DNA of 10,797 nt. Source: Bacteroides sp. CAG:144 (lineage in GTDB: Bacteria > Bacteroidota > Bacteroidia > Bacteroidales > UBA11471). The stretch lies in contig HF999745.1 of NCBI GenBank assembly GCA_000434215.1, positions 65,873 through 76,669 of the forward strand, given 5' to 3'. Positions 1-7,340 of this stretch are shown here, piece after piece. Numbering within the stretch: the stretch's first letter is position 1; every line of letters begins with the position of its first letter. Position numbers and translations under genes: made by a program. The notes beneath the pieces were generated by a model. The model did no database searches. It was not told the DNA's origin and was given only the letters and a program-made list of their open reading frames with translations.

Positions 1-1669
1 AAGAGGCTAACTCCTCAACTGTATTACTGAACGCATCCAATCGATTCCGAGTCTCTTTCATGTTCCAGCGTTTGAAATGTGAATCAAGAGCCGTTTGATA
101 TTGTTTACGTAACTTATCTTTTTCTTTAAAGGGAACATGACCTATCGCAGCCCATTCGGCCATCAATGCTCTGACCTGTACCAATCCTTCATTTTTATCC
201 AACGTCTCATCTATGGCATTCAATTTTTCGATGACAGCTTGTTTGGCCGAGAGATTGTCCTGCTCTTCGCTTCTCTTTGAGGCAAATTCCTGCTTCTTCC
301 GTTCAAAAAAGTAATCGCATGCCTCTGTAAATCGTTTCCATACGGTATCGGAATACTTGCGAGGAACAGCCCCTATCGTGCGCCACTCTTTTTGGAGTTG
401 TGTCAACTTATCCGAAACAGCACGCCAATCTGTACTCTCTTTCAAGGCCTCTGCTTGTTCACATAAGGCTCTTTTCTTTTCGAGATTGACAGACATTGTA
501 TCTTTAACCGATTTATAATAATCGGCTTTACGGGAGAAAAACAAATCGCAGGATTTCCTGAATCGTTCGAACAGCTGTGCATTTACCTTTCGAGATGCAA
601 ACCCGACAGCTTTCCAACGTTCTTGCATATCCAAGACTTTTTTGGTCATTTCATCCCATGCGGAAAATGATTGCAAAGAAGACAAATCAATAGCTTCTAT
701 CTCTTCGCATAAAGCAATCTTCGACTGCTCATTGGCTTGTTCCGTAGCTTTTATCGTTTCGAAATATTGTTGGTGGCGTTTGTTAATCACAGTCGATGCC
801 TCTTTGAAACGATTCCATATTTCTTCACGCATTTCTTTCGCAACCGGTCCTATGCCACGCCATTCCTCATGAAGACTCTGCAATGTTTTAAACGCATCTA
901 ATATATCGGTATTCTCAGCAAGAGCTTCCGCTTGTTCGCAAAGAGAAATTTTTTGTTCGAGATTTTTCTTGAAATCATAATCTCTCAACTCTTTGTGTAT
1001 CTTCAACAAATCATAGAAATTCTCGCTGTATGTCTGAAAATTTTTCCACAATTCGCTGACTGCCGATGCCGGGACATTTACAATTTCTTTAAACGCCTGT
1101 TGCCGTTCCTTGAAATCATTATAATATTTACCGATATTATCCGGATCTTGAAGATAGCCCTTAATCTCATCGAGAATAGCGTGTTTACGTGCCAAATTTT
1201 CTTCTTTTTCCTTTTCTATGGCCTCTATATATGCAGCCTTTTTCTCTTTGAATACATTCAAAAGGCCTTTTAAAGTATCTTCCAAAGAATCAAACGGAAT
1301 CTGGAACTCTCCTTTTTCTCCATCTGTTTTTTCATCATATTTCCGATGAGCCTCTTCTATTTCATTTTTCCGTTGCTTATAATACAACTGCTTCAATGCA
1401 TCTATCTCATCTTTTACTTCTTCGACAGGCATTTCCAAAAGAGCCTTGATACGTTCTATAATCTGCTCCCGTGAATAAATACCCGAAACAGAATCTGCAC
1501 GTACTACCTCCGAATCGGATGGTGCTGCTTCACATACCACCTCCGGAGAATCCACAGAAGAGGAAACAGCATTCATTTCCGAATCTGTTACCACATTATT
1601 ATCAGCTGTATTTGACATATTTTTTCTCTGTACGCTATCTTCCGAAGAAAGAATATCTTGAGGTTCCAT
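1..1669 (-). CDS. DUF349 repeat protein, C-terminus cut by window edge
   Basis: The open reading frame runs on the minus strand from ATG at 1669 to the window edge, giving 556 residues without a stop. After an acidic, low-complexity N-terminus (about 60 residues rich in S, D, E and V) it is highly charged and helical. It carries successive ~75-residue units, each with a W-x-x-[IV]-G core: EEWRGIG near residue 266, ERWKAVG near 350, KEWRTIG near 425 and AEWAAIG near 505. Each core is followed by a W/F-x-x-F-x-x-[AS] helix. A more divergent unit lies before them (ELWKNF, about residue 205). This is the DUF349 pattern; Bacteroidetes commonly encode long multi-repeat versions. No signal peptide or membrane segment is seen, so it is probably cytoplasmic. 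Its function is not known. An in-frame ATG at 1618 is an alternative start, but the 1669 start is the more upstream. A gap of 127 bases separates it from cas6, so it may have its own promoter. Confidence 0.88.
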   Translation of the reverse strand, partial: MEPQDILSSEDSVQRKNMSNTADNNVVTDSEMNAVSSSVDSPEVVCEAAPSDSEVVRADSVSGIYSREQIIERIKALLEMPVEEVKDEIDALKQLYYKQRKNEIEEAHRKYDEKTDGEKGEFQIPFDSLEDTLKGLLNVFKEKKAAYIEAIEKEKEENLARKHAILDEIKGYLQDPDNIGKYYNDFKERQQAFKEIVNVPASAVSELWKNFQTYSENFYDLLKIHKELRDYDFKKNLEQKISLCEQAEALAENTDILDAFKTLQSLHEEWRGIGPVAKEMREEIWNRFKEASTVINKRHQQYFETIKATEQANEQSKIALCEEIEAIDLSSLQSFSAWDEMTKKVLDMQERWKAVGFASRKVNAQLFERFRKSCDLFFSRKADYYKSVKDTMSVNLEKKRALCEQAEALKESTDWRAVSDKLTQLQKEWRTIGAVPRKYSDTVWKRFTEACDYFFERKKQEFASKRSEEQDNLSAKQAVIEKLNAIDETLDKNEGLVQVRALMAEWAAIGHVPFKEKDKLRKQYQTALDSHFKRWNMKETRNRLDAFSNTVEELAS

Positions 1670-1796
1670 TATACAAAAGTTTAAATAAGATGTATTTTTG
1701 TCTTACAAAAGAAAGAAAAATTTTCGGTTATTCATAACAAATCCCGGCATTTTTTCGCTTGAAAAGATATTTTACGCTTTTTTCTGACGTTTTCGC
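1670..1796. other. Intergenic region between cas6 and the DUF349 gene
   Basis: AT-rich spacer of 127 bases between two minus-strand genes. I see no convincing hairpin-plus-T-run terminator after cas6. Read on the minus strand, it contains three loosely repeated GCG(T)AAAA words just after the cas6 stop. Close to the DUF349 start there is a TTTG followed about 22 bases later by a TAAACTTTTG stretch, which resembles a Bacteroidetes promoter but with non-consensus spacing. I do not call a promoter here. Confidence 0.4.
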
Positions 1797-2570
1797 CTAT
1801 TCATAGATTTCAATGCAACCGAAACCAAGACTTATCTTATCGCCCAGCCCCGTGTTGTGTATGAGCTGTTGCAAAACCGGATGCAACGTAAGTCTGAACT
1901 TGCACATATAACCTATGACCTTAGATTCTTCTCTCGTAAACCGCTTTATAAATATACCTTTACGCTTAGGCGGGGCTATCAGTTCAAATTTAAAATTGCT
2001 TTCATACGGGAAATCTTTTCCATAAAAATAGCTGTATTTTTCCAATATCGTATGCAGCAACAGTTCTTCATAGTCGGGTGATTCAGGACCGATATATTCG
2101 AAACTGCGATTTGTTCTCATACAGGAAACGACAATAGGCGAAAGCGATAAATAAGTCATCGTTTCGGTATATTCCACCGGCTCGCTTTTATAGATTTCAT
2201 CTATTTTGAAAGCAACCTGAGACTTCCTGTCTCCGACCAATATATCTCTGCCCTGAAAGGCTCTTCTTATAAATTCTTCGCTTCCCCGCTCAGGCAAGGT
2301 CGAAATCCATAACTGTACCCTTTTGGCCAAAACATACAGACGGTCTTCTTCCACCTTTATCTTGGGTATATAGAAATTCGATACCGACAACAGTTTATAC
2401 CGGGTATTCATTTCCGGCAAAAAACCATTCATACCCAACCATTGCTCATAAGCCCCTCTATCTTCTGTCAAGATTCTGTGTACACACGACGATAATTCAT
2501 ACTGATAACTTACCGGCAAAATATTTCCCGACAGCTCCGTCTGTACAGATAGCACTAATTTAAATCGCAT
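1797..2570 (-). CDS. cas6: Cas6-family CRISPR RNA endoribonuclease, stand-alone
   Basis: A 257-residue protein of normal Cas6 length. Cas6 proteins cleave precursor CRISPR RNA within repeats to release crRNAs for type I and III systems. The N-terminus has the ferredoxin-like first strand and the LPVSYQYELSS element typical of the family. The middle has the conserved LSLSPIVV strand. The C-terminus carries the glycine-rich loop NTGLGDKISLGFGCIEI, the hallmark of Cas6. Aligned from memory with Pyrococcus furiosus Cas6, the position of catalytic Tyr31 is His31 here. The position of catalytic His46 (in the usual LHExG motif) is Gly46, in WLGMNGF. Cleavage activity is therefore uncertain. Start: ATG with an AAGGAGG Shine-Dalgarno nine bases upstream. 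It lies 64 bases after the M16 peptidase gene on the same strand and may be cotranscribed. No repeats or other cas genes are in the window, so it would have to act in trans on an array elsewhere or serve another RNA-binding role. Confidence 0.9.
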   Translation of the reverse strand: MRFKLVLSVQTELSGNILPVSYQYELSSCVHRILTEDRGAYEQWLGMNGFLPEMNTRYKLLSVSNFYIPKIKVEEDRLYVLAKRVQLWISTLPERGSEEFIRRAFQGRDILVGDRKSQVAFKIDEIYKSEPVEYTETMTYLSLSPIVVSCMRTNRSFEYIGPESPDYEELLLHTILEKYSYFYGKDFPYESNFKFELIAPPKRKGIFIKRFTREESKVIGYMCKFRLTLHPVLQQLIHNTGLGDKISLGFGCIEIYE

Positions 2571-2579
2571 AATTTTTAT

Positions 2580-2606
2580 CCTCCTTACATGTAAGTTTTA
2601 TCTTAC
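2580..2606 (-). promoter_or_regulatory. cas6 ribosome binding site overlapping a 12-bp palindrome
   Basis: On the minus strand AAGGAGG (2586-2580) precedes the cas6 ATG by nine bases, an unusually strong Shine-Dalgarno for this phylum. It overlaps the perfect palindrome CTTACATGTAAG at 2584-2595. A third half-site, CTTAC on the plus strand at 2602-2606, can pair with GTAAG at 2591-2595 across a six-base loop. The palindrome could be a DNA operator, or the half-sites could form a small leader hairpin in the mRNA. Which, if either, is functional cannot be told from the sequence. Confidence 0.5.
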
Positions 2607-2634
2607 TTTTTCATCAAATCATATTGTGCTGTAT

Positions 2635-3879
2635 TCAACAGCTATCCTGAGCTTTGTAATACAACGTAGACATATTATTGGCTCTAAATACCGCTTGTGC
2701 CGTCTTTTGCAACGATTCCGGCGTGATACGATAATATTTCTCGACTTCCCTGTCTATCGATTCGGCAGCATCTATCAACTCAAAATAAGATAAATTCGCA
2801 GCCTTGTCGACATAACTCAAATTTGAAAAAAGATATCCCGTCTCGAACTTATGCACCATTTTACTGATTTCCTGTTCCGAGGCTGATTCCCTGCAAAGTC
2901 TCCCCAACTCCTCCTCTATGGCCTCGTCGGCCTGTTGTAACGAGACACCTTGATTCAATCGGCCATTTATCAAAAAAAGACCCGCGTCAATATCACCCGT
3001 AATGCTTGCATCTATACTGGTAAAAAGCGACTTTTCCATAACCAAACGGCGAAATAAGCGGGAAGAACGACCGTTTGACAGTATGTCCGACATCAAATCA
3101 CAGGTCTGATAATCGGCATCGCATCGTCGGCCCATATGATAAGCTTTCACGATGGCATCAGAAGGGATGTCTCTGACAACCTCTTTATAGCGAGGCGCTT
3201 CCTGCTCCGGCTCGGGCAAGATACAACGTGGTGCTATATTTCTTTTCTCAATAGGAGAAAACCACTTTTCGGATAAGCGCAAAGCCTCTTCAAAAGAAAT
3301 ATCGCCGACCACTGCCAAAATTGCATTATTGGGAGCATAATGGTTATAAAAAAAAGATCTTACATCTTCGAGCGTAGCTTTCTCTATATGAGATATATCC
3401 CGGCCTATCACCGGCCAGCGGTAAGGATGCTCCCGATAAGCCAATTCCCGTATAATGGCAGGAATATCCCCATAAGGTTGATTCAATGTCCGTTGCTTGA
3501 ACTCTTCCATAACAACGGCCTTTTGCACATCAAGGCTATGTTGGGAAAAATCCAACCCCAACATTCGGTCGGATTCCAACCAAAAGGCAGTCTCTACATT
3601 TTGCCGGGGAACTATCGTATAATAATTTGTAATGTCATTACTCGTCCATGCATTGTTTTCACCTCCGGCCTTTTGCAACGCCGTATCGAAATCGGGGATA
3701 TGAAGCGACCCGCCAAACATAAGATGCTCAAAAAGATGCGCAAAACCCGTACAATCCGGAGACTCGTCCCGAGCCCCCACATCATACAACAGATTTATAG
3801 CGACCATTCGCGTATTGCTATCGGCATGATGCAACAGTCTCAATCCATTGAGAAATTGATATTTATTTACGGTTATCAC
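2635..3879 (-). CDS. M16 family zinc metallopeptidase
   Basis: A 414-residue member of the M16 (pitrilysin/processing peptidase-like) family, about the usual length for an M16B subunit. The inverted zinc motif HxxEH is intact: His48, Glu51 and His52 (HLFEH). The distal glutamate is provided by the VVMEE element at 125-126. The substrate-region element GGENNAWTSND (about 72-82) and a C-terminal NGRSSRLFRRL stretch are also typical of M16B. It should therefore be a catalytically competent subunit that degrades peptides. No signal peptide is seen, so a cytoplasmic location is likely. The start codon is GTG at 3879, because the next Met (residue 25) would remove the first strand of the fold. The GTG is only six bases after the stop of the cyclophilin gene, so translation is probably coupled. 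The partner subunit that M16B proteins often have is not in the window. Confidence 0.93.
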   Translation of the reverse strand: MITVNKYQFLNGLRLLHHADSNTRMVAINLLYDVGARDESPDCTGFAHLFEHLMFGGSLHIPDFDTALQKAGGENNAWTSNDITNYYTIVPRQNVETAFWLESDRMLGLDFSQHSLDVQKAVVMEEFKQRTLNQPYGDIPAIIRELAYREHPYRWPVIGRDISHIEKATLEDVRSFFYNHYAPNNAILAVVGDISFEEALRLSEKWFSPIEKRNIAPRCILPEPEQEAPRYKEVVRDIPSDAIVKAYHMGRRCDADYQTCDLMSDILSNGRSSRLFRRLVMEKSLFTSIDASITGDIDAGLFLINGRLNQGVSLQQADEAIEEELGRLCRESASEQEISKMVHKFETGYLFSNLSYVDKAANLSYFELIDAAESIDREVEKYYRITPESLQKTAQAVFRANNMSTLYYKAQDSC

Positions 3880-3885
3880 TTATCT

Positions 3886-4698
3886 TCAATCCAAAACTTT
3901 CATGCTCATTTTTATATCATGTTCCGGCCGGTCTCCATTACGAGTCGGGACAGATTGTATTCGATCCAAGACATCAAAACCTTCGACCACCTCTCCGAAA
4001 ACCGTATAATCACCGTCCAAATGCGGAGATCCTCCGATTGTCGTATAGGCCTGCTTCTGATCGGGAGAAAAACGTACAGCTCCATCTTTCTTCATAATCT
4101 CTTTCGTTTCTTTTATGAGATTATCCTGTAATTCCGATAATGCAGTCTGATTTCTTTCCAAACGGTATTGCATAATCTCTTTGCGACGCTTCGATAACAA
4201 CGATTGGAATACCATTTCCTCTTTTCGCCGGGTCAATTGCTGTTCCATCGAAGCCAACTGACCATCGGTAAAAATAGTTCCGGTAACAATATAAAACTGC
4301 GACCCCGAAGATTCTTTTCTTGGATTTACATTATCTCCTTGACGAGCTGCCGCCAACGCACCTTTTTTATGGAAATGAGACGGTGTGAATTCTGCCGGAA
4401 TCGTATACCCTGGCCCACCTGTACCCAAAGATTGCTCGGACCCGGCCTGCCGGGAATCGGGATCGCCGCCTTGTATCATAAAGTCTTTTATCACTCTATG
4501 AAATAACAAATCCTCATAAAAACCACTATTCACCAACTTAATAAAATTATCTCTATGTCCCGGTGTATCATTATACAACTTCACAACAATTTCTCCAAAA
4601 TCGGTTTTTATCGATACATATGTATGGGTTTTATCACGCATGGTACAAGACGACATAAATAAGATTATAGAAACTATAAGTACGAATTTATTACACAT
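3886..4698 (-). CDS. Cyclophilin-type peptidyl-prolyl isomerase lipoprotein
   Basis: A 270-residue protein that catalyses cis-trans isomerisation of proline peptide bonds, probably in the periplasm. The N-terminus is a lipoprotein signal peptide: MCNK, a hydrophobic core, then the lipobox FMSSC with Cys18 as the lipid-bearing residue. The cyclophilin domain has the FHRVIKDFMIQGGDP signature (66-80, with Arg68, Phe73 and Gln76 at active-site positions), GSQFYIV (132-138) and HLDGDYTVFGEV (226-237). His226 replaces the Trp that contacts cyclosporin in human CypA. A helical, charged insertion of roughly 75 residues (about 143-220) splits the domain. I chose the start at 4698 because AGGAGG lies six bases upstream and the signal peptide then has normal length. 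The frame is open to ATG codons at 4743 and 4713, but these add residues before the signal sequence. It is the first gene of the minus-strand run, with a good promoter at 4785-4816. Confidence 0.92.
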   Translation of the reverse strand: MCNKFVLIVSIILFMSSCTMRDKTHTYVSIKTDFGEIVVKLYNDTPGHRDNFIKLVNSGFYEDLLFHRVIKDFMIQGGDPDSRQAGSEQSLGTGGPGYTIPAEFTPSHFHKKGALAAARQGDNVNPRKESSGSQFYIVTGTIFTDGQLASMEQQLTRRKEEMVFQSLLSKRRKEIMQYRLERNQTALSELQDNLIKETKEIMKKDGAVRFSPDQKQAYTTIGGSPHLDGDYTVFGEVVEGFDVLDRIQSVPTRNGDRPEHDIKMSMKVLD

Positions 4699-4704
4699 TC
4701 CAAA

Positions 4705-4710
4705 CCTCCT
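4705..4710 (-). promoter_or_regulatory. Shine-Dalgarno that fixes the cyclophilin start
   Basis: AGGAGG on the minus strand ends six bases before the ATG at 4698. It favours that ATG over the in-frame ATGs at 4713 and 4743, which have no comparable site. Confidence 0.7.
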
Positions 4711-4784
4711 CATTTTTACATCGAAGGCATTAAACATCTGCACTATTTTACTTTTGAAAGAAAAATATACTTTTTGTTTGGTAG

Positions 4785-4816
4785 CAAATTTACACCTTTA
4801 CACAATACCCTGCAAG
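4785..4816 (-). promoter_or_regulatory. Predicted promoter for the cyclophilin-M16 peptidase genes
   Basis: On the minus strand CTTG (4816-4813), 20 bases, then TAAATTTG (4792-4785). This fits the Bacteroidetes primary sigma consensus TTTG-N19-21-TAnnTTTG with one mismatch in the -33 element. Transcription would start near 4778, leaving a leader of about 80 bases before the cyclophilin ATG at 4698. Confidence 0.6.
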
Positions 4817-4878
4817 GCTTTTCTGTAAAAAAATTTTCCCCGTTATGCATAAATTCCCCTATTTCCATAAATTATTCG

Positions 4879-4886
4879 TATATTTG
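4879..4886 (+). promoter_or_regulatory. Predicted promoter -7 element for the sulfonation cluster
   Basis: TATATTTG is an exact match to the Bacteroidetes -7 consensus TAnnTTTG and lies 27 bases before the cysQ ATG at 4914. No good TTTG -33 element is found 19-21 bases upstream (the region reads as C-rich), so the promoter may be weak or activator-dependent. Its position supports the 4914 start, since an upstream start at 4845 would place the promoter inside the coding sequence. Confidence 0.5.
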
Positions 4887-4913
4887 CAAATCAGTAGATG
4901 TATTTTTCTTATC

Positions 4914-5723
4914 ATGACTACCGAAAATTTATTATTGCTTGCTATACGCGCTGCATTAGAGGCCGGGGCGGACATTCGTCGTATCTACAACAATCCGGGA
5001 AACGACTTCGATATCGAATACAAGGCCGATAATTCACCATTGACAATCGCCGACAAAACATCTGATGCCACGATCGAAAAGCACCTCAAATCTACCCCCT
5101 ATCCTATCCTCACCGAAGAAAAAAAGGCTTTACCTTTCGAGGAACGGAAAAAATGGGAGAAATTATGGATTGTAGATCCGCTCGACGGAACAAAAGAATT
5201 TATAAAACGAAACGGTGAATTTACCGTAAACATTGCGTTGGTCGAAAACGGTTTGCCGACTTTGGGCGTTATTTACGTACCGATAAAAAAAAGTCTTTAT
5301 TTCGGAGAGATCAATTCAGGTGGTTACCGGGTAGACGACATTACCGATTTACAAGAAAGCGGTTCTTTTCAAAACTTGATTTCATTGTCCTGTCCACTAC
5401 CGCAATCCGATCCGCAACGTCCTTATACAGTTGTTGCATCACGCTCCCACCTTTCACCCGAAACAGAAGTATTTATAAACGACCTGCGTAAAAAACACCA
5501 TGAAATCGAAATCGTATCGATAGGCAGTTCCTTGAAAATATGTTTAGTATGTGAGGGTGCTGCGGATATATACCCTAGATTTGCACCTACAATGGAATGG
5601 GATACGGCCGCCGGTCATGCCATAGCTCGTGCTACAGGTAAAAATATTTTTCACACCGATAGAAAAACCCCTATCAGTTACAACAAAGAAGATCTTCACA
5701 ACCCCTGGTTCATAGTGGAATAA
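4914..5723 (+). CDS. cysQ: 3'(2'),5'-bisphosphate nucleotidase CysQ
   Basis: A 269-residue member of the inositol monophosphatase/FIG superfamily. CysQ dephosphorylates 3'-phosphoadenosine 5'-phosphate (PAP) to AMP, and can also act on PAPS. Metal-binding motifs are intact: Glu68-Glu69 in the LTEE element, DPLDGT at 88-93 and the C-terminal WDTAAGHAI beginning at Trp229. KEF after the DPLDGT motif (94-96) is characteristic of the CysQ branch rather than of inositol monophosphatases. The frame is open to an ATG at 4845, but 4914 gives the normal family N-terminus (MTTENLLLLAIRAALEAG) and leaves room for the promoter at 4879. It is the first gene of the cluster. In this setting it most likely removes the inhibitory PAP released by the sulfotransferase encoded downstream. 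cysC follows after 20 bases. Confidence 0.95.
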   Translation: MTTENLLLLAIRAALEAGADIRRIYNNPGNDFDIEYKADNSPLTIADKTSDATIEKHLKSTPYPILTEEKKALPFEERKKWEKLWIVDPLDGTKEFIKRNGEFTVNIALVENGLPTLGVIYVPIKKSLYFGEINSGGYRVDDITDLQESGSFQNLISLSCPLPQSDPQRPYTVVASRSHLSPETEVFINDLRKKHHEIEIVSIGSSLKICLVCEGAADIYPRFAPTMEWDTAAGHAIARATGKNIFHTDRKTPISYNKEDLHNPWFIVE

Positions 5724-5743
5724 ATAAACATTTCAGAAAAAAG

Positions 5744-6343
5744 ATGGAAAAACATATATACCCGATATTCGATCGCATGCTGCAACGCAACGATCGGGAA
5801 AAACTACTTGGGCAAAAAGGTATCATGTTATGGTTCACCGGTCTTTCCGGATCGGGCAAAAGCACTTTGGCCATAGCACTCGAACGCGAGTTATACAATA
5901 GCGGTATATTATGCCGTATCCTCGACGGCGACAATATCCGTACCGGCATCAACAACAACTTGGGATTTACCGAAGCCGATCGGGTAGAAAACATACGTCG
6001 CATAGCAGAAGTTGCCAAACTATTTGTCGATTGCGGAGTCGTAACAATCGCTGCATTCATCAGCCCGACAGAACAAATACGACAAATGGCCGCCGATATA
6101 ATCGGGAAAGACGATTTTTTCGAAATTTATGTAAATACACCTCTGGAAGTTTGCGAAGAAAGAGATGTCAAAGGGTTATACAAGAAAGCCCGACAAGGAG
6201 AAATAAAAAACTTTACGGGCATATCCGCTCCGTTCGAAGCGCCACTCAATCCTGCCATAACCATTGATACTTCGGCCTGCTCACTGGAAGAAAGCGTAAA
6301 TTTACTCAAAAAAATCATTATTCCTCAAATAAAGCCCATATAG
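5744..6343 (+). CDS. cysC: Adenylyl-sulfate kinase (APS kinase)
   Basis: A 199-residue stand-alone APS kinase, the usual length. It phosphorylates adenosine 5'-phosphosulfate (APS) at the 3' position with ATP to give PAPS. The Walker A motif GLSGSGKST is intact at 33-41. It is followed by LDGDNIRTG (60-68), the NNNLGF segment (70-75), FISP with Ser107, and the lid element [17 protein letters not shown] near the C-terminus. All the residues I would expect for activity are present. It lies 20 bases after cysQ and in the same direction; cysD follows after a 74-base gap that contains its own promoter-like sequence. It supplies the sulfonate donor for the sulfotransferase at the end of the cluster. 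Confidence 0.96.
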   Translation: MEKHIYPIFDRMLQRNDREKLLGQKGIMLWFTGLSGSGKSTLAIALERELYNSGILCRILDGDNIRTGINNNLGFTEADRVENIRRIAEVAKLFVDCGVVTIAAFISPTEQIRQMAADIIGKDDFFEIYVNTPLEVCEERDVKGLYKKARQGEIKNFTGISAPFEAPLNPAITIDTSACSLEESVNLLKKIIIPQIKPI

Positions 6344-6345
6344 GA

Positions 6346-6377
6346 TTTCCTTGCTTTCAGAGAAATAGCTACATTTG
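6346..6377 (+). promoter_or_regulatory. Predicted internal promoter upstream of cysD
   Basis: TTTC (6346-6349), 20 bases, then TACATTTG (6370-6377). The -7 element matches TAnnTTTG exactly and the -33 element has one mismatch from TTTG. It lies in the 74-base cysC-cysD gap, 40 bases before the cysD ATG, and would allow cysD, cysN and the sulfotransferase gene to be transcribed apart from cysQ and cysC. Confidence 0.55.
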
Positions 6378-6417
6378 CGGCATTGAAATAACGAGACAAT
6401 CAGAAAAACAAATAATA

Positions 6418-7326
6418 ATGTCAGAATACAAACTGAGCCACTTGAAAGAATTGGAATCGGAATCGATTCATATCATACGGGAAGTGGCTGCCGAATTTGA
6501 AAATCCGGTTATGTTATATTCCATAGGCAAAGACTCGTCGGTCATGGTACGGCTGGCCGAAAAGGCTTTTGCTCCCGGAAAAGTACCTTTCCCCCTAATG
6601 CACATCGACTCGAAATGGAAATTCAAAGAAATGATAGAATTTCGAGACAAGTACGCCCAAGAACACAACTGGAACCTAATCGTAGAATACAATAAAGAAG
6701 CATACGAAGCCGGTGTAGGGCCGTTTACGCATGGTAGTAAAGTTCATACCGACCTGATGAAGACCCAGGCTTTGCTCCACGCTTTGGACAAATACAAATT
6801 CGACGCCGCTTTCGGAGGTGCCCGTCGCGACGAAGAGAAATCCAGAGCCAAAGAACGAATTTTCTCTTTCAGAGATCGTTTCCATCAATGGGATCCCAAG
6901 AATCAAAGACCCGAATTATGGGATATCTATAATACCCGCGTACACAAAGGCGAGTCGATACGTGTATTCCCGCTCTCGAACTGGACCGAATTAGACATTT
7001 GGCAATATATTCGTCTCGAAAATATTCCTATCGTTCCCCTATATTTTGCCAAAGAACGACCCATCGTCAATATCGACGGGAATCTCATCATGGTCGACGA
7101 CGACCGTATGCCCGAAGCATATCGCAAACAAGCACAAATGATGAAAGTCCGTTTCCGTACCCTCGGTTGTTATCCGCTCACAGGCGCTATCGAATCGGAA
7201 GCCGATACAATAGAAAAAATCGTCGAAGAAATGATGACGACAACAAAAAGCGAACGAACTACACGAGTTATCGACTTTGACCAAGAAGCCAGTATGGAAC
7301 AAAAAAAACGTGAAGGATATTTCTAA
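6418..7326 (+). CDS. cysD: Sulfate adenylyltransferase subunit 2 (ATP sulfurylase, small subunit)
   Basis: A 302-residue protein of the usual CysD length. CysD is the catalytic PP-loop ATP pyrophosphatase subunit that joins sulfate to AMP from ATP, forming APS. It works as a heterodimer with the GTPase CysN. The PP-loop SIGKDSS is at residues 35-41 in the context [13 protein letters not shown]. The conserved [20 protein letters not shown] block follows in the centre, and the [13 protein letters not shown] block after that. The stop is 14 bases before the cysN ATG, consistent with a cotranscribed pair that makes a complex. No key residue appears to be missing. Confidence 0.97.
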   Translation: MSEYKLSHLKELESESIHIIREVAAEFENPVMLYSIGKDSSVMVRLAEKAFAPGKVPFPLMHIDSKWKFKEMIEFRDKYAQEHNWNLIVEYNKEAYEAGVGPFTHGSKVHTDLMKTQALLHALDKYKFDAAFGGARRDEEKSRAKERIFSFRDRFHQWDPKNQRPELWDIYNTRVHKGESIRVFPLSNWTELDIWQYIRLENIPIVPLYFAKERPIVNIDGNLIMVDDDRMPEAYRKQAQMMKVRFRTLGCYPLTGAIESEADTIEKIVEEMMTTTKSERTTRVIDFDQEASMEQKKREGYF

Positions 7327-7340
7327 GCCATTGAGAAAAC

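Noticed and set aside
932..1273. A hydrophobic 113-codon plus-strand frame that looks like a membrane protein
   Set aside because: It is the complement of Lys/Glu-rich helices of the DUF349 protein, which read as Phe/Leu/Ile-rich on the other strand.
1670..2634. A CRISPR array or leader near cas6
   Set aside because: No direct repeats of 20 bases or more are seen in either flank of cas6 or elsewhere in the window. The only repeated element is the five-base GTAAG half-site.
3340..4131. A 263-codon open frame on the plus strand
   Set aside because: It lies antisense to the M16 peptidase and cyclophilin genes, both of which have intact family motifs. Its translation has no recognisable domain and is rich in residues expected from reading the complement.
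4845..4913. N-terminal extension of CysQ from the ATG at 4845
   Set aside because: It would put the TATATTTG promoter element inside the gene and add 23 residues not expected in the family.
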